A stretch of 24,867 nt of DNA from CAZLIC01 sp964559535 (GTDB taxonomy: Bacteria > Pseudomonadota > Alphaproteobacteria > Rhodobacterales > Rhodobacteraceae), in NCBI GenBank assembly GCA_964559535.1, contig CAZLIC010000071.1:1-24867 (forward strand), read 5' to 3'. Positions 1 to 7,451 of the stretch are shown here, piece after piece. The position numbers and the translations under genes were made by a program. The notes beneath the pieces were generated by a model. It saw nothing but the letters and a program-made list of their open reading frames with translations, was not told the DNA's origin and ran no database searches. How positions within the stretch are numbered: position 1 is the stretch's first letter; each line of letters starts with the position of its first letter.

Positions 1-1025
1 ATCGGCGGGCCGGCCGGGCCCGCAGGTGCTGCTGCGGATGCCGCCGCTTCGGCCTCTGCCGCTGCCGCCGCTTCGGCCGCCGCGTCGGCGGCGGCCTGGT
101 CTACCGCCGCCGCCACGGCATCGGCCGCCGCATTGTCCGCGGCCGTGTCGGCGGCCGTTTCGGCAGGGGCCGCGGCGGGCGCTGCGGCAGCCGCGGTTTC
201 GGCCGGGGCCGCGGGGCGCTGCAGGCGGGGGCGCGGGCGAATGCTGGCGGTGGGGGCCAGCGGCTCGTCGGCCGCGTTCGCCTCGGTCTCGATCTCTGTT
301 CCGGCTTCCTCGGGCGCCGCGGGCGGCCGTTCCTCCTGCACCACCGGGGTCTCCGGCGCAGGCTCGGGGGCCACCTCGGGCACCGGAACAGGCGCCACGT
401 CCGCCTCGGGCGGCGGCGCCTCGACGGGCACCGGCGCCACGCGCGGCGCGGGCCGCGGCCGCGGCCGGATGCTGGACACGGGCGCCGTCACCGGCGGCGC
501 CTCCACCACCGGGGCCGGTTCGGGCAGCGGTTCGGGGGGCGGTTCGGGCACGGGTTCCGGTTCGGGCAGAGGTTCCGGTTCGGGCAGAGGCACAGGCTCG
601 GGCAGCGGCTCGGGCTCCGGCGGGGCTGGCACCGGCTCGGGCTCAGGCTCGGGCTCGGGCTCGGGTGCAGGCTCGGGCACGGGGGGTTCAGGAACCGGCT
701 CAGGTTCCGGAGCAGGTTCCGGCACAGGTTCGGGAACGGGCTCGGGCAAAGGCTCGGGCACCGGTTCCGGCGCAGGCGGCGGCTCCGGTTCCGCCACAGG
801 TTCCGCCACTGGTTCCGGCGCGGGTTCCGGCGCCGGTTCGGCAACCACCTCGGGCGCCGACGCCCGCGCCGCGGCCGTCATCGCGTCCAGCTCGGCCCCC
901 GAAATCAGCGACACCTCGGTCACTTCCAGCGGCGGCGCCGGGCGGGCGATGAACAGCTCGCCCACCAGCACCCACAGGATCGCCGCGGCGTGCCCGATGC
1001 CCGATATGACCTGCCCGGTGTTCAC
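1..1025 (-). CDS. tolA: TolA, partial (3' end outside window)
   Basis: This is the inner-membrane-anchored TolA protein, which spans the periplasm and links TolQR to TolB/Pal for outer-membrane constriction at division. I place a GTG start at 1025, 13 bases after the tolR stop, with a GAGGGG-type ribosome site before it. About 341 residues are visible and the frame stays open to the window edge. Residues about 5-26 form one membrane helix (VISGIGHAAAILWVLVGELF). The motif EVTEVSLISGAELDAM follows, then a long Pro/Glu-rich segment of PEP/EPEP repeats (about 480-845), two SIRPRPR motifs (about 453-470 and 225-242), and an Ala/Glu-rich segment near the edge. The SIRPRPR motif, as I recall, is typical of rhodobacterial TolA. 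The C-terminal globular domain is not in view. Position after tolQ and tolR supports the call; tolB and pal would be expected next. The repeats make the gene prone to assembly and length errors. Confidence 0.88.
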   Translation of the reverse strand, partial: MNTGQVISGIGHAAAILWVLVGELFIARPAPPLEVTEVSLISGAELDAMTAAARASAPEVVAEPAPEPAPEPVAEPVAEPEPPPAPEPVPEPLPEPVPEPVPEPAPEPEPVPEPPVPEPAPEPEPEPEPEPVPAPPEPEPLPEPVPLPEPEPLPEPEPVPEPPPEPLPEPAPVVEAPPVTAPVSSIRPRPRPAPRVAPVPVEAPPPEADVAPVPVPEVAPEPAPETPVVQEERPPAAPEEAGTEIETEANAADEPLAPTASIRPRPRLQRPAAPAETAAAAAPAAAPAETAADTAADNAAADAVAAAVDQAAADAAAEAAAAAEAEAAASAAAPAGPAGPP

Positions 1026-1038
1026 CCGCAGGTCCCCC

Positions 1039-1512
1039 TCAGCCGCCGTTGGCCCCGAAGGTGGGCCCATCGGTATCGGTCACCAGCCCGATGTTGCGGA
1101 ACCCCCCGGCGTTCAGCGCCCCCATCAGCTGCGCCACCCGTTCATAGGGAATCGCGCCGTCGGCCCGCAGGAACACCTTGTCGCTGCTGCGTTCCGCCGC
1201 AATCGCCCGCAGCCGCGGGATCAGCTCCAGTTCCTGCACATCGGTGTTCTGGATCAGCATCCGCCCGTCCGAGGTCAGCGTGATGGTCAGCGGTTCCTCC
1301 TGCTCGGTCGGCAGGGCGCTGGCCGCCGTCTTGGGCAACTCCACCGGAACGCCCACCGTCAACAGCGGCGCCGCCACCATGAAGATGATCAGAAGAACCA
1401 GCATCACGTCGACAAAGGGCGTGACGTTGATCTCGCTCATCGCCGCGGCACGGCCCCGGCGCCGTCCGCGCCGCCCGCCCCCACCGCCCGATCTGACGAC
1501 GCCCGCGCCCAC
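1039..1512 (-). CDS. tolR: TolR, proton-channel subunit of the Tol-Pal system
   Basis: TolR (157 aa) works with TolQ to harvest the proton motive force and energise TolA. A Gly/Arg-rich cytoplasmic N-terminus (GGGGGRRGRRRGR) is followed by MSEINVTPFVDVM and one membrane helix (about 31-52). Asp35 in PFVDVM is the expected proton-carrying residue of the ExbD/TolR family. The periplasmic domain contains VELPKTAA and ends GGFRNIGLVTDT, as in the family. I chose the GTG at 1512, three bases after the tolQ stop, because the basic N-terminal extension is common in rhodobacterial TolR. The ATG at 1440 (MSEINV) is the alternative but would leave little cytoplasmic tail. The gene is translationally close-coupled to tolQ. 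Confidence 0.95.
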   Translation of the reverse strand: MGAGVVRSGGGGGRRGRRRGRAAAMSEINVTPFVDVMLVLLIIFMVAAPLLTVGVPVELPKTAASALPTEQEEPLTITLTSDGRMLIQNTDVQELELIPRLRAIAAERSSDKVFLRADGAIPYERVAQLMGALNAGGFRNIGLVTDTDGPTFGANGG

Positions 1513-1515
1513 CGC

Positions 1516-2217
1516 TCAGGCCGCCGCGTCCAGCTGCCGCGACAGGATGGTGGCAAACTCGTCGGCAAAGGATTCGTACCCGCCCACGATCCGCTCGCTG
1601 TCGGCGTTCAGCTTGTTGTAGAACACCACGGCCGGAATGGCCGCCACCAGGCCAATGCCAGTGGCCAGCAGAGCCTCGGCAATGCCGGGCGCCACCACCG
1701 CCAGGTTGGTGTTCTGCGAAATCGCGATCTGCTCGAAGGCGTGCTTGATGCCCCAGACCGTGCCGAACAGCCCGATGAACGGTGCCGTAGACCCGGTGGT
1801 GGCCAGGAACGACAGCCCGCCCGACAACCGTTCGCTTTCGCGGGCAATCGCCACGTCCATGGCCCGGTCGATGCGCGCCTGCGCCCCGGCAATCAGCGCC
1901 CCGTCCTGCTTGTGGCTGCGGCGCCACTCCATCATGCCGGCCGCAAAAATCTTCTGGCTCGCCCCCTTCGGCTCGGGTCCGATCTTGTCAAACAGCTCGT
2001 CCAGCGGCTCGCCCGACCAGAAGGCACGGTCGAAGATGCCCGCCTCGCGCCGCGCCAGGCGGTAGGAAATGTGCTTCTGGATGATGATCGCCCATGACCA
2101 GAAGGACATGACGATCAGCAGGGTCATCACCACCTTGACGGTGACGGTGGCCCGCAGGAACAGCGCCAGCAAGGAGAAGTCGATCTCCTGCGCCGCGGCA
2201 AGGGCTTCGGTTTCCAT
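1516..2217 (-). CDS. tolQ: TolQ, MotA/TolQ/ExbB proton channel protein
   Basis: TolQ (233 aa) is the multi-spanning inner-membrane scaffold around the TolR dimer. Membrane segments lie at about 26-46, 136-156 and 172-200. The last two carry the family residues, including STAPFIGLFGTVWGI and EALLATGIGLVAAIPA with their conserved threonines. The ATG at 2217 gives METEALAAAQEIDFS and has GGAAGAG just upstream. The open frame extends 79 codons further 5', but that part is low-complexity Arg/Ala sequence that overlaps ybgC, so I left it out. Gene order ybgC-tolQ-tolR-tolA is the classical Tol-Pal operon. The 122-base gap to ybgC contains inverted repeats, so tolQ may also have its own promoter. 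Confidence 0.97.
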   Translation of the reverse strand: METEALAAAQEIDFSLLALFLRATVTVKVVMTLLIVMSFWSWAIIIQKHISYRLARREAGIFDRAFWSGEPLDELFDKIGPEPKGASQKIFAAGMMEWRRSHKQDGALIAGAQARIDRAMDVAIARESERLSGGLSFLATTGSTAPFIGLFGTVWGIKHAFEQIAISQNTNLAVVAPGIAEALLATGIGLVAAIPAVVFYNKLNADSERIVGGYESFADEFATILSRQLDAAA

Positions 2218-2289
2218 GTCTCTTCCGGGTCTGCTCGGGCCTGAAGGCCGTTTTCCGGCCGTTCTTTGGACGCATGAATACCGCAAAGC

Positions 2290-2304
2290 CTTGGCGATGC
2301 CAAG
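2290..2304. repeat. Short inverted repeat between ybgC and tolQ
   Basis: CTTGGC-GAT-GCCAAG is a perfect 6-base inverted repeat with a 3-base centre, between the ybgC stop and the tolQ start. A further inverted repeat, GGCC-TGAA-GGCC, lies near 2239-2250. Either could be a weak attenuator after ybgC or part of the tolQ control region. There is no U-tract, so a strong terminator is unlikely. Confidence 0.3.
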
Positions 2305-2339
2305 CAATCTTGGTCGAAAACCACCTCGGCACAGCCGCG

Positions 2340-2732
2340 TCAGGCGGCGGAAAGCCGCCCGCGCAGCGCATCGGGCAGCCGCCCGGGCCGCCCGCCCTCG
2401 CCCAGCGCCACCAGCGTGACCTCGGCCGCGAACAGCCGGTCCGCGCCGCGCCACACCTCTTGCGCCAGCACGACGCGCGCGCCCGTCACCGCCAGAACCG
2501 CCGTCGTCACCTCCAGCAGGTCATCGAACCGCGCCGGGGCCAGATAGTCGGCCACCACCCGGCGCACGGCAAAGACGACGCCAGTCTCGGCCTTCAGCCG
2601 CACCTGATCCACCCCCAGCCCGCGCACCCATTCCGTGCGCGCCCGTTCGATGAACTTCAGGTAATTGGCATAGTACACGATCCCCGCCAGATCGGTGTCT
2701 TCATAGTAGACGCGGACAGCAAGGCGATGCAT
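2340..2732 (-). CDS. ybgC: YbgC-type acyl-CoA thioesterase
   Basis: This is a 130-residue hotdog-fold thioesterase of the YbgC/4HBT family, the usual first gene of Tol-Pal operons. The family acts on acyl-CoA or acyl-ACP thioesters and has been linked to phospholipid metabolism. The signature YYEDTDLAGIVYYANYLKF occupies residues 9-27; the second Asp of EDTD is the catalytic acid expected in the family. IERARTEW follows, as in known members. Length is normal. The ATG at 2732 lies next to a purine-rich stretch (CAGGGTGG). It is separated by 122 bases from tolQ downstream and by 78 bases from the PACE-type gene upstream. Confidence 0.93.
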   Translation of the reverse strand: MHRLAVRVYYEDTDLAGIVYYANYLKFIERARTEWVRGLGVDQVRLKAETGVVFAVRRVVADYLAPARFDDLLEVTTAVLAVTGARVVLAQEVWRGADRLFAAEVTLVALGEGGRPGRLPDALRGRLSAA

Positions 2733-2810
2733 GCCGCCACCCTGCCCGCCCGCCCGCGCCCTTGCAAGCCGTCACCCCGCCGGGCCGCAATGGCGCGGGC
2801 CCGGCCGCCG

Positions 2811-3254
2811 TCACGGCCGCCCGGCAAGCGGCGCCGGCAGCGGGCGCAGCCGGTCATAGACGATGTGGAACACATAGGCATAGCCCGCGTAAAACACCGT
2901 CAGGCCCAGGTCCAGCAGCAGCGCCGTCCGCATGTCGTGCCCGCCCATCCACATCAGCAGCGGCAACGTGACGACCAGCGACGTCACCTCGTGCGACAGC
3001 GCGTGCAGGACCCGCTGTGCCTGCGGCCGGTCGCTGGCAACCCGCCCGGTGCGGCGGAACTCCACCCAGTCCCACGCGGTATTATGCAAGGGCGACCACA
3101 GCATCACCGCCGCGGACAGCGCCAGAACCACGGCAAGGCTTTCGTCACCGGTGCTTCCTGTCACCAACGCATAAAGCGGCGCCGCAACAATCAGCCCTCC
3201 AGCCTCGAAACAAATCGTCTGAAACGCGCGTTCGCGTGGGGATCGCAATGTCAT
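2811..3254 (-). CDS. PACE family efflux protein (double BTP domain)
   Basis: This 147-residue membrane protein matches the PACE (proteobacterial antimicrobial compound efflux) family, whose best-known member AceI exports chlorhexidine by proton antiport. It has two tandem repeats. The first begins SPRERAFQTICFE, in which Glu17 corresponds to the conserved membrane-embedded Glu of AceI; it ends HNTAWDWVEFRR. The second runs from LSHEVTSLVVTLPLLMW to YAYVFHIVYDRLRP. Four membrane helices are evident, at about 18-33, 40-60, 88-105 and 115-135. The start is the ATG at 3254. The natural substrate cannot be told from sequence; short-chain diamines are a known physiological substrate for some members. 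Confidence 0.87.
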   Translation of the reverse strand: MTLRSPRERAFQTICFEAGGLIVAAPLYALVTGSTGDESLAVVLALSAAVMLWSPLHNTAWDWVEFRRTGRVASDRPQAQRVLHALSHEVTSLVVTLPLLMWMGGHDMRTALLLDLGLTVFYAGYAYVFHIVYDRLRPLPAPLAGRP

Positions 3255-3409
3255 GCGTCACCTGAATGAAATTGATTGCCGCCCCGACGGGGGAAAAAAC
3301 CAAGCAAGACCGCCCGCGCGGAAACTCTGCGCGCCGGGTGACGAAAAACTACACCCCTTGGCGATTCGGTTCAACGGTCGTCAGGTCAGGAAACCCCGAC
3401 CACCGCGCC

Positions 3410-3490
3410 TCAGATGATCGGCACCAGCGGAATCCCCCGCCCGCAGGCCGCCACCACCAGAACCGCCGCCAGCATCAGCCACATGCGCAT
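3410..3490 (-). CDS. Very small predicted lipoprotein (26 aa)
   Basis: A short reading frame starts with ATG at 3490 and ends with TGA at 3410-3412. The protein is 26 residues: MRMWLMLAAVLVVAAC followed by GRGIPLVPII. The first 15 residues look like a lipoprotein signal peptide, with the lipobox VVAA|C. Only ten residues would follow the lipidated Cys. A GGGAG ribosome site lies about 10 bases upstream of the ATG, and the start is 24 bases after the stop of the 207-residue gene, so the two are probably co-transcribed. I infer a lipidated micropeptide; the function is unknown. The signal-peptide-plus-lipobox pattern and ribosome site argue against chance, but no homologue comparison was possible. 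Confidence 0.6.
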   Translation of the reverse strand: MRMWLMLAAVLVVAACGRGIPLVPII

Positions 3491-3514
3491 CGCCAATCTC
3501 CCGTTTGCACCACC

Positions 3515-4138
3515 CTACTGCACCGCCCCCATGCGCGCCAGCAGGCGCAGCGCATGCGACGCATCAGTGGCCACCGCAGGCAGCACCGGGTCATAGACCG
3601 CCCGGATCACGGCGCCGATGTCGGGGTGCAGCATCAGTTGTCCCTGCACGTTCACCAGGGGCGATGCCGCAGGGAACGCCGCGTCCGACCACAGCACGAT
3701 GGTCTGCACCGCCTGGCTCAGCGCCAGCACCTCGGCCGGCACGGACGACAGGTGTTCGTCCATCACCAGCAGAACAAAGGCCGCGCGGATGGCGCCTGAC
3801 GGGTCGAACCGGAACACCCGGTACTGGTTGGCCTCGGCCGCGCGCAGCCGGATCAGCAGCGCGGGCAGGTCGGGGATCAGCCGGTCCAGGTTCGGCACCG
3901 CGGCAATCTCGTCCCACGACCGGGCAAAGAACACCATCAGGTTGGCGCCCAGTTCCGGGTCGGTCTCGGCCATCGGGTGGCCTGCCAGATGGCACACCGC
4001 CTGCAACGCGCCCTTCACCGTGGCCAGCGTGGCATCCTCCACGCCAAACACCACCGGCACCACCGGCCGCCCCCAGCGGGCGCACAGATAGCGGCCGTCG
4101 CGGCGCGTGAACAGCGCCCTGATCTCGTCCTCGGTCAT
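3515..4138 (-). CDS. Conserved hypothetical protein (207 aa)
   Basis: I do not recognise a named family. The protein is soluble-looking, with no signal peptide or membrane helix. It starts MTEDEIRALFTRRDGRYLCARWGRP and contains VVFGVEDATLATVKGALQAVC, MVFFARSWDEIAAVPNLDRLIPDLPALL and FRFDPSGAIRAAFVLLVMDE. The composition, mixed alpha/beta pattern and lack of antisense features suggest a real gene. The start is the ATG at 4138. It is followed 24 bases later by the very small lipoprotein gene, and a 151-base gap separates it from the GMC oxidoreductase gene upstream, so it probably has its own promoter there. Cellular role unknown. Confidence 0.72.
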   Translation of the reverse strand: MTEDEIRALFTRRDGRYLCARWGRPVVPVVFGVEDATLATVKGALQAVCHLAGHPMAETDPELGANLMVFFARSWDEIAAVPNLDRLIPDLPALLIRLRAAEANQYRVFRFDPSGAIRAAFVLLVMDEHLSSVPAEVLALSQAVQTIVLWSDAAFPAASPLVNVQGQLMLHPDIGAVIRAVYDPVLPAVATDASHALRLLARMGAVQ

Positions 4139-4257
4139 GCCGCAAGCCCTGGAACAGGCCGATCAGGCAGGAAAGACCGGATCGCGCACCAAGGGACAAT
4201 TCCTAACAAAGTGTGAACGTCCGCCCGCAACCCGTTGTTTTCGTTGAACCCGAGGGT

Positions 4258-4287
4258 GTGTCCCACGGTGGGACACGGCTGTCCCAC
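4258..4287. repeat. Palindrome GTGTCCCAC-G-GTGGGACAC plus third copy
   Basis: A perfect 19-base odd palindrome lies at 4258-4276 with 9-base arms. A third copy of the core GTCCCAC follows at 4281-4287, after a 4-base spacer. The set begins 2 bases past the stop codon of the GMC oxidoreductase gene and about 120 bases upstream of the 207-residue gene. It could be a rho-independent-like terminator stem (no U-tract), or an operator for the downstream gene, since three copies of one half-site in alternating orientation look like protein binding sites. Confidence 0.5.
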
Positions 4288-4289
4288 GC

Positions 4290-5897
4290 CTAGCGCAGGT
4301 CCTCGGCCACCATCGCGGCCCCCTTCCACCCCACCATGATGGCGGGCGCGTTGGTGTTGCCGGCAATCAGGTTGGGAAACACCGAGGCATCCACCACCCG
4401 CAGCCCGGCCACGCCCCGCACCCGCAGCCGTTCGTCCACCACCCCGTCCGGCCCCATCCGGCAGGTGCCGGACGGGTGATAGACGGTGCCCGCCCGGGCG
4501 CGGAAATCGGCAATCATGTCATCGTCCGTCACGCAGGCCGGGCCCGGGCGCAGTTCTTCGGCAATCACCGCCTTCATGGCCGGCTGCGCCGCGATCTTGC
4601 GCAGGAACTTCACCGCGCCCAGCATTTCCTCGACATCGTGGTTGGTCGACAGGGCATTCGCCACGATGGTCGGATGCGTGGCCGGGTCCGAAATGCGAAT
4701 GCGCAGATACCCGCGTGACGTGGGGCGGCAGTTCGAAAGCCCCAGCGAAAACCCCGGAAACGGATCGGGGTTCAGAAGCGGCCGCTCGCCGTTCTTGGGG
4801 ATCAGCGTGGAAAACGCCTGCGCGTAAAGCTGCATGTTGGGCCGGTCAAGGTCGGGCCTTGTGCGGAAGAACCCGCCGCCCTGGTTGATCGACAACGCCA
4901 GCGGCCCGCTGCCGGTCAGCACGTACTGCATCCCGGCCAACAGCTTGCCCCACCACGGCCGCAGCACGTTGTTCAGCGTCGGCTGGTTCATCCGCCAGGT
5001 GTAGTTCAGCCCCTGATGGTCCATCAGGTTCGCGCCCACCGCCGCCATGTCGCGCAGCACGGCAACACCCGCCTTGCGCAGCACGTCGCCCGGCCCGATC
5101 CCCGACAATTGCAAAATCTGCGGTGACCCGATGGCGCCCGCCGACAGAATGACCTCGGCCCGCGCCCGCAACACCCGCGTGATGTTGCCCTGCCGGTATT
5201 CCACCCCTGCCGCGCGCCCGTCTTCAACCAGCACCCGCGCCACCAGCGCATTCTGGATGACCCGCAGGTTCGGCCGCCGCATCGCCGGGCGCAGGAAGGC
5301 CCGCGCCGCGGAATTGCGCCGCCCGCCCTTGATGGTGACCTGATAGGTCCCGCTGCCCTCTTGCTGCGCGCCGTTGAAATCGGGCGTCAGGGGCAGTCCG
5401 GCACTGTCGCAGGCGGACAGGAAGTTGGAAATCAGCGGATGCAGACCCTTGCGGTTCGCCGAAATGAACAGCGGTCCGCCTGCGCCACGCAGGTCATCGC
5501 CGCCGGCCTCGTTGTCCTCGATGGCCCGGTAGGCCGACAGCACCTCGTCCCATCCCCATCCGGGGTTTCCGGCCCGGCGCCAGTCCTCGTAGTCCTCGGC
5601 GTGCCCCCGGCACCACACCATGGCGTTGATGCTGGACGACCCGCCCAGGATCTTGCCCCGCGGCCAGTGGTCCCGGTTGCCCGCCAACCCCGCGTCCGGC
5701 TCGGTCTTGTACAGCCAGTTCACCTTCGGGTCGTAGAACAGCTTGCCGTATCCCAGCGGCATCTGCACGAACAGCCGCATGTCGGTGCCGCCGGCCTCGA
5801 TCAGTGTGACCTTGCGCCGCCCGTCGGCCGTCAGCCGGTCGGCCAGCACACAGCCCGCGCTTCCCGCGCCCACGATGATGATGTCTGTCTCGTCCAA
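4290..5897 (-). CDS. GMC-family FAD oxidoreductase (choline dehydrogenase-like)
   Basis: This 535-residue glucose-methanol-choline (GMC) flavoenzyme oxidises a primary alcohol. The N-terminal FAD-binding motif GAGSAG is at 10-15, followed by VLADRL and IEAGG. The GMC signature region WPRGKILGGSSSINAMVWCRG is in the first quarter, and the second signature GAIGSPQILQLSGIGP is in the middle. The C-terminal catalytic pair is His about 474 (YHPSGTCRMG) and Asn about 514-516 (GNTNAPAIMVG). I chose the TTG at 5897 because GGAGG lies 6 bases before it and MDETDIIIVGAG is a normal GMC start; a GTG at 5918 is in frame but poorly placed. Its position after the carnitine fusion gene suggests a trimethylammonium alcohol substrate such as choline, but this is inference. 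BetA-type annotation is possible; specificity cannot be read from sequence. Confidence 0.9.
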   Translation of the reverse strand: MDETDIIIVGAGSAGCVLADRLTADGRRKVTLIEAGGTDMRLFVQMPLGYGKLFYDPKVNWLYKTEPDAGLAGNRDHWPRGKILGGSSSINAMVWCRGHAEDYEDWRRAGNPGWGWDEVLSAYRAIEDNEAGGDDLRGAGGPLFISANRKGLHPLISNFLSACDSAGLPLTPDFNGAQQEGSGTYQVTIKGGRRNSAARAFLRPAMRRPNLRVIQNALVARVLVEDGRAAGVEYRQGNITRVLRARAEVILSAGAIGSPQILQLSGIGPGDVLRKAGVAVLRDMAAVGANLMDHQGLNYTWRMNQPTLNNVLRPWWGKLLAGMQYVLTGSGPLALSINQGGGFFRTRPDLDRPNMQLYAQAFSTLIPKNGERPLLNPDPFPGFSLGLSNCRPTSRGYLRIRISDPATHPTIVANALSTNHDVEEMLGAVKFLRKIAAQPAMKAVIAEELRPGPACVTDDDMIADFRARAGTVYHPSGTCRMGPDGVVDERLRVRGVAGLRVVDASVFPNLIAGNTNAPAIMVGWKGAAMVAEDLR

Positions 5898-5951
5898 GCT
5901 GCACCTCCGCGCGCGCACCCTAGCGGCCCGCGAACGCCCGGCGCCGCTTTA

Positions 5952-5970
5952 CGCGACACCCGGTGTCGCG
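5952..5970 (-). terminator. Hairpin between carnitine fusion gene and GMC gene
   Basis: CGCGACAC-CCG-GTGTCGCG forms an 8-base perfect stem with a 3-base loop, 11 bases past the stop of the carnitine gene (5982) and about 55 bases before the GMC start. There is no run of T after it. It may reduce read-through or act as an operator for the GMC gene. Confidence 0.4.
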
Positions 5971-5981
5971 GGAAGGACAGG

Positions 5982-7451
5982 TCAGCGGCGCTGGCCCACG
6001 AACCGCCCCACGCCCTCTGGCACCGGCAGGCCCTTGTGCGCCGCGGCAATCGGCATCAGCCGCGCCAGCACCCCGGGCGCCGCCGGGCAGGCCTTGCCCG
6101 CCGCCATGTCCACATGCAGGCACATCTGTTCAATGGTGGCGACCGTTTCCTCGCCGCGCTTCAGGGTGATGAAGTGGTGCAGCCGCTTCTCATCCGCGTG
6201 CAGCACCTGCAGGTAACCCGTCAGCCGCTGCCCCACCCTGGCCTCGCCCAGATGCCGGATCAGGCTTTCGGCGGTATAGTAGCTGTGCCCGCCCGCCACA
6301 TAATCCAGATCCGCCCCGATCAGCCGCAAAAAGGCATCCGCCGTATCCGACGCGCACAGCAGATAGCGGCTTTCGGTCATGTGGCCGTTATAGTCGATCC
6401 ACCCCGGCAGCACCTGCATTTCGGCCAGCTTCAGCGGCGCGCCCCCGTTTTCATGATGGGCCGGGGGTGTTTCGTGCCACACCGCGCGGCGGCGTTCGTC
6501 ATGCTTGCGCAGCACCTTGCCCGCGCCCCAGTTGCGCTCCTTCAGCGCGCGCATGAAACCAACAAGGTTCTGGTCACGGATACGTTCCAAATCGCGGATG
6601 CCGTACATGCCGGACTGTGCATCCGACTGGTTCGCCACCAGATCGACCAGTTCCTTGTTGAACTCGGGCACGTCCATCAGTTTCGTCCAGGGCCATTTCA
6701 GCGCCGGGCCGAACTGCGCCATGAAGTGCCGCATCCCGGCCTCGCCGCCTGCGATGCGGTAGGTTTCAAACAGCCCCATCTGGCCCCAGCGCAGGCCGAA
6801 TCCCATGCGGATGGCGTCGTCGATCTCTTCGGTGGTGGCGACGCCGTCCTTCAGCATCCACAGCGCCTCGCGCCACACCGCCTCCAGGAAGCGGTTGCCG
6901 ATGAAGGCGTCAATCTCCTTGCGGATGACCAGCGGGAACATACCGATGGCTTCCATGATTTCCACGGTGCGCGCCACCGTTTCCGGCGTATTGGCCGGGC
7001 TGCCCGAAATTTCCGACAGGGGCAAGAGATAGACCGGGTTGAAGGGATGCGCGACGATGATGTTTTCGGGCACCGACATGCCCGTCTGCAGGTCGCCGGC
7101 CTTGAACCCGCTGGTCGAGGACCCGATCAGGATGCCGGGGTTCGACTGCTGGATCTGGGCATAGACGCGGTGCTTCAGCTCGATCCGTTCACTGACGGAT
7201 TCCTGAACATATTCAGCGCCGTCCACCGCGTCGCTCATGCTTTGCGCGAAGGTCAGCCTGCCCTCGGGCGGCATCGGGATGTCCGACAGCGCGGGCAGCG
7301 CCAGGCGGGCGTTGGCCATCACCTCGTTGATCTTGCGCTCCGCCTGCGGGTCGGGGTCGAACACCGCCACGTCCCACCCGTTCAGAAGAAACCGCGCGGC
7401 CCATCCGCCGCCGATCACCCCACCACCGACAATTGCAACCTTGCGTGCCAT
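5982..7451 (-). CDS. lcdH: L-carnitine dehydrogenase / betainyl-CoA thioesterase fusion
   Basis: A 489-residue two-domain cytoplasmic enzyme. Residues 1-315 form a 3-hydroxyacyl-CoA dehydrogenase-type module: NAD-binding GGGVIG at 9-14, catalytic-region AHPFNPVYLLPL with His135, and IRKEIDAFIGNRF at 177-189. Family knowledge identifies this as carnitine 3-dehydrogenase (L-carnitine to 3-dehydrocarnitine). After a linker, residues about 340-489 form a 4HBT hotdog thioesterase with WIDYNGHMTESRY at 351-363, the D-x-N-x-H-M signature. Such fused domains hydrolyse betainyl-CoA to glycine betaine. The intervening cleavage enzyme is not in the window. The ATG overlaps the lipocalin stop (TGATG), so the two are translationally coupled. 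Upstream control probably lies at the GCAAA array (8066-8114). Confidence 0.92.
   Translation of the reverse strand: MARKVAIVGGGVIGGGWAARFLLNGWDVAVFDPDPQAERKINEVMANARLALPALSDIPMPPEGRLTFAQSMSDAVDGAEYVQESVSERIELKHRVYAQIQQSNPGILIGSSTSGFKAGDLQTGMSVPENIIVAHPFNPVYLLPLSEISGSPANTPETVARTVEIMEAIGMFPLVIRKEIDAFIGNRFLEAVWREALWMLKDGVATTEEIDDAIRMGFGLRWGQMGLFETYRIAGGEAGMRHFMAQFGPALKWPWTKLMDVPEFNKELVDLVANQSDAQSGMYGIRDLERIRDQNLVGFMRALKERNWGAGKVLRKHDERRRAVWHETPPAHHENGGAPLKLAEMQVLPGWIDYNGHMTESRYLLCASDTADAFLRLIGADLDYVAGGHSYYTAESLIRHLGEARVGQRLTGYLQVLHADEKRLHHFITLKRGEETVATIEQMCLHVDMAAGKACPAAPGVLARLMPIAAAHKGLPVPEGVGRFVGQRR

Noticed and set aside
133..2097. A 654-codon plus-strand open frame
   Set aside because: It runs antisense to tolA, tolR and tolQ and encodes Gly/Ser/Ala repeats that mirror the TolA repeat. 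This is a high-GC shadow.
3278..3300. GC hairpin next to a run of six A
   Set aside because: On the plus strand a hairpin followed by A is not a terminator, and on the minus strand the T run comes before the stem. It more likely lies in the PACE gene promoter region.
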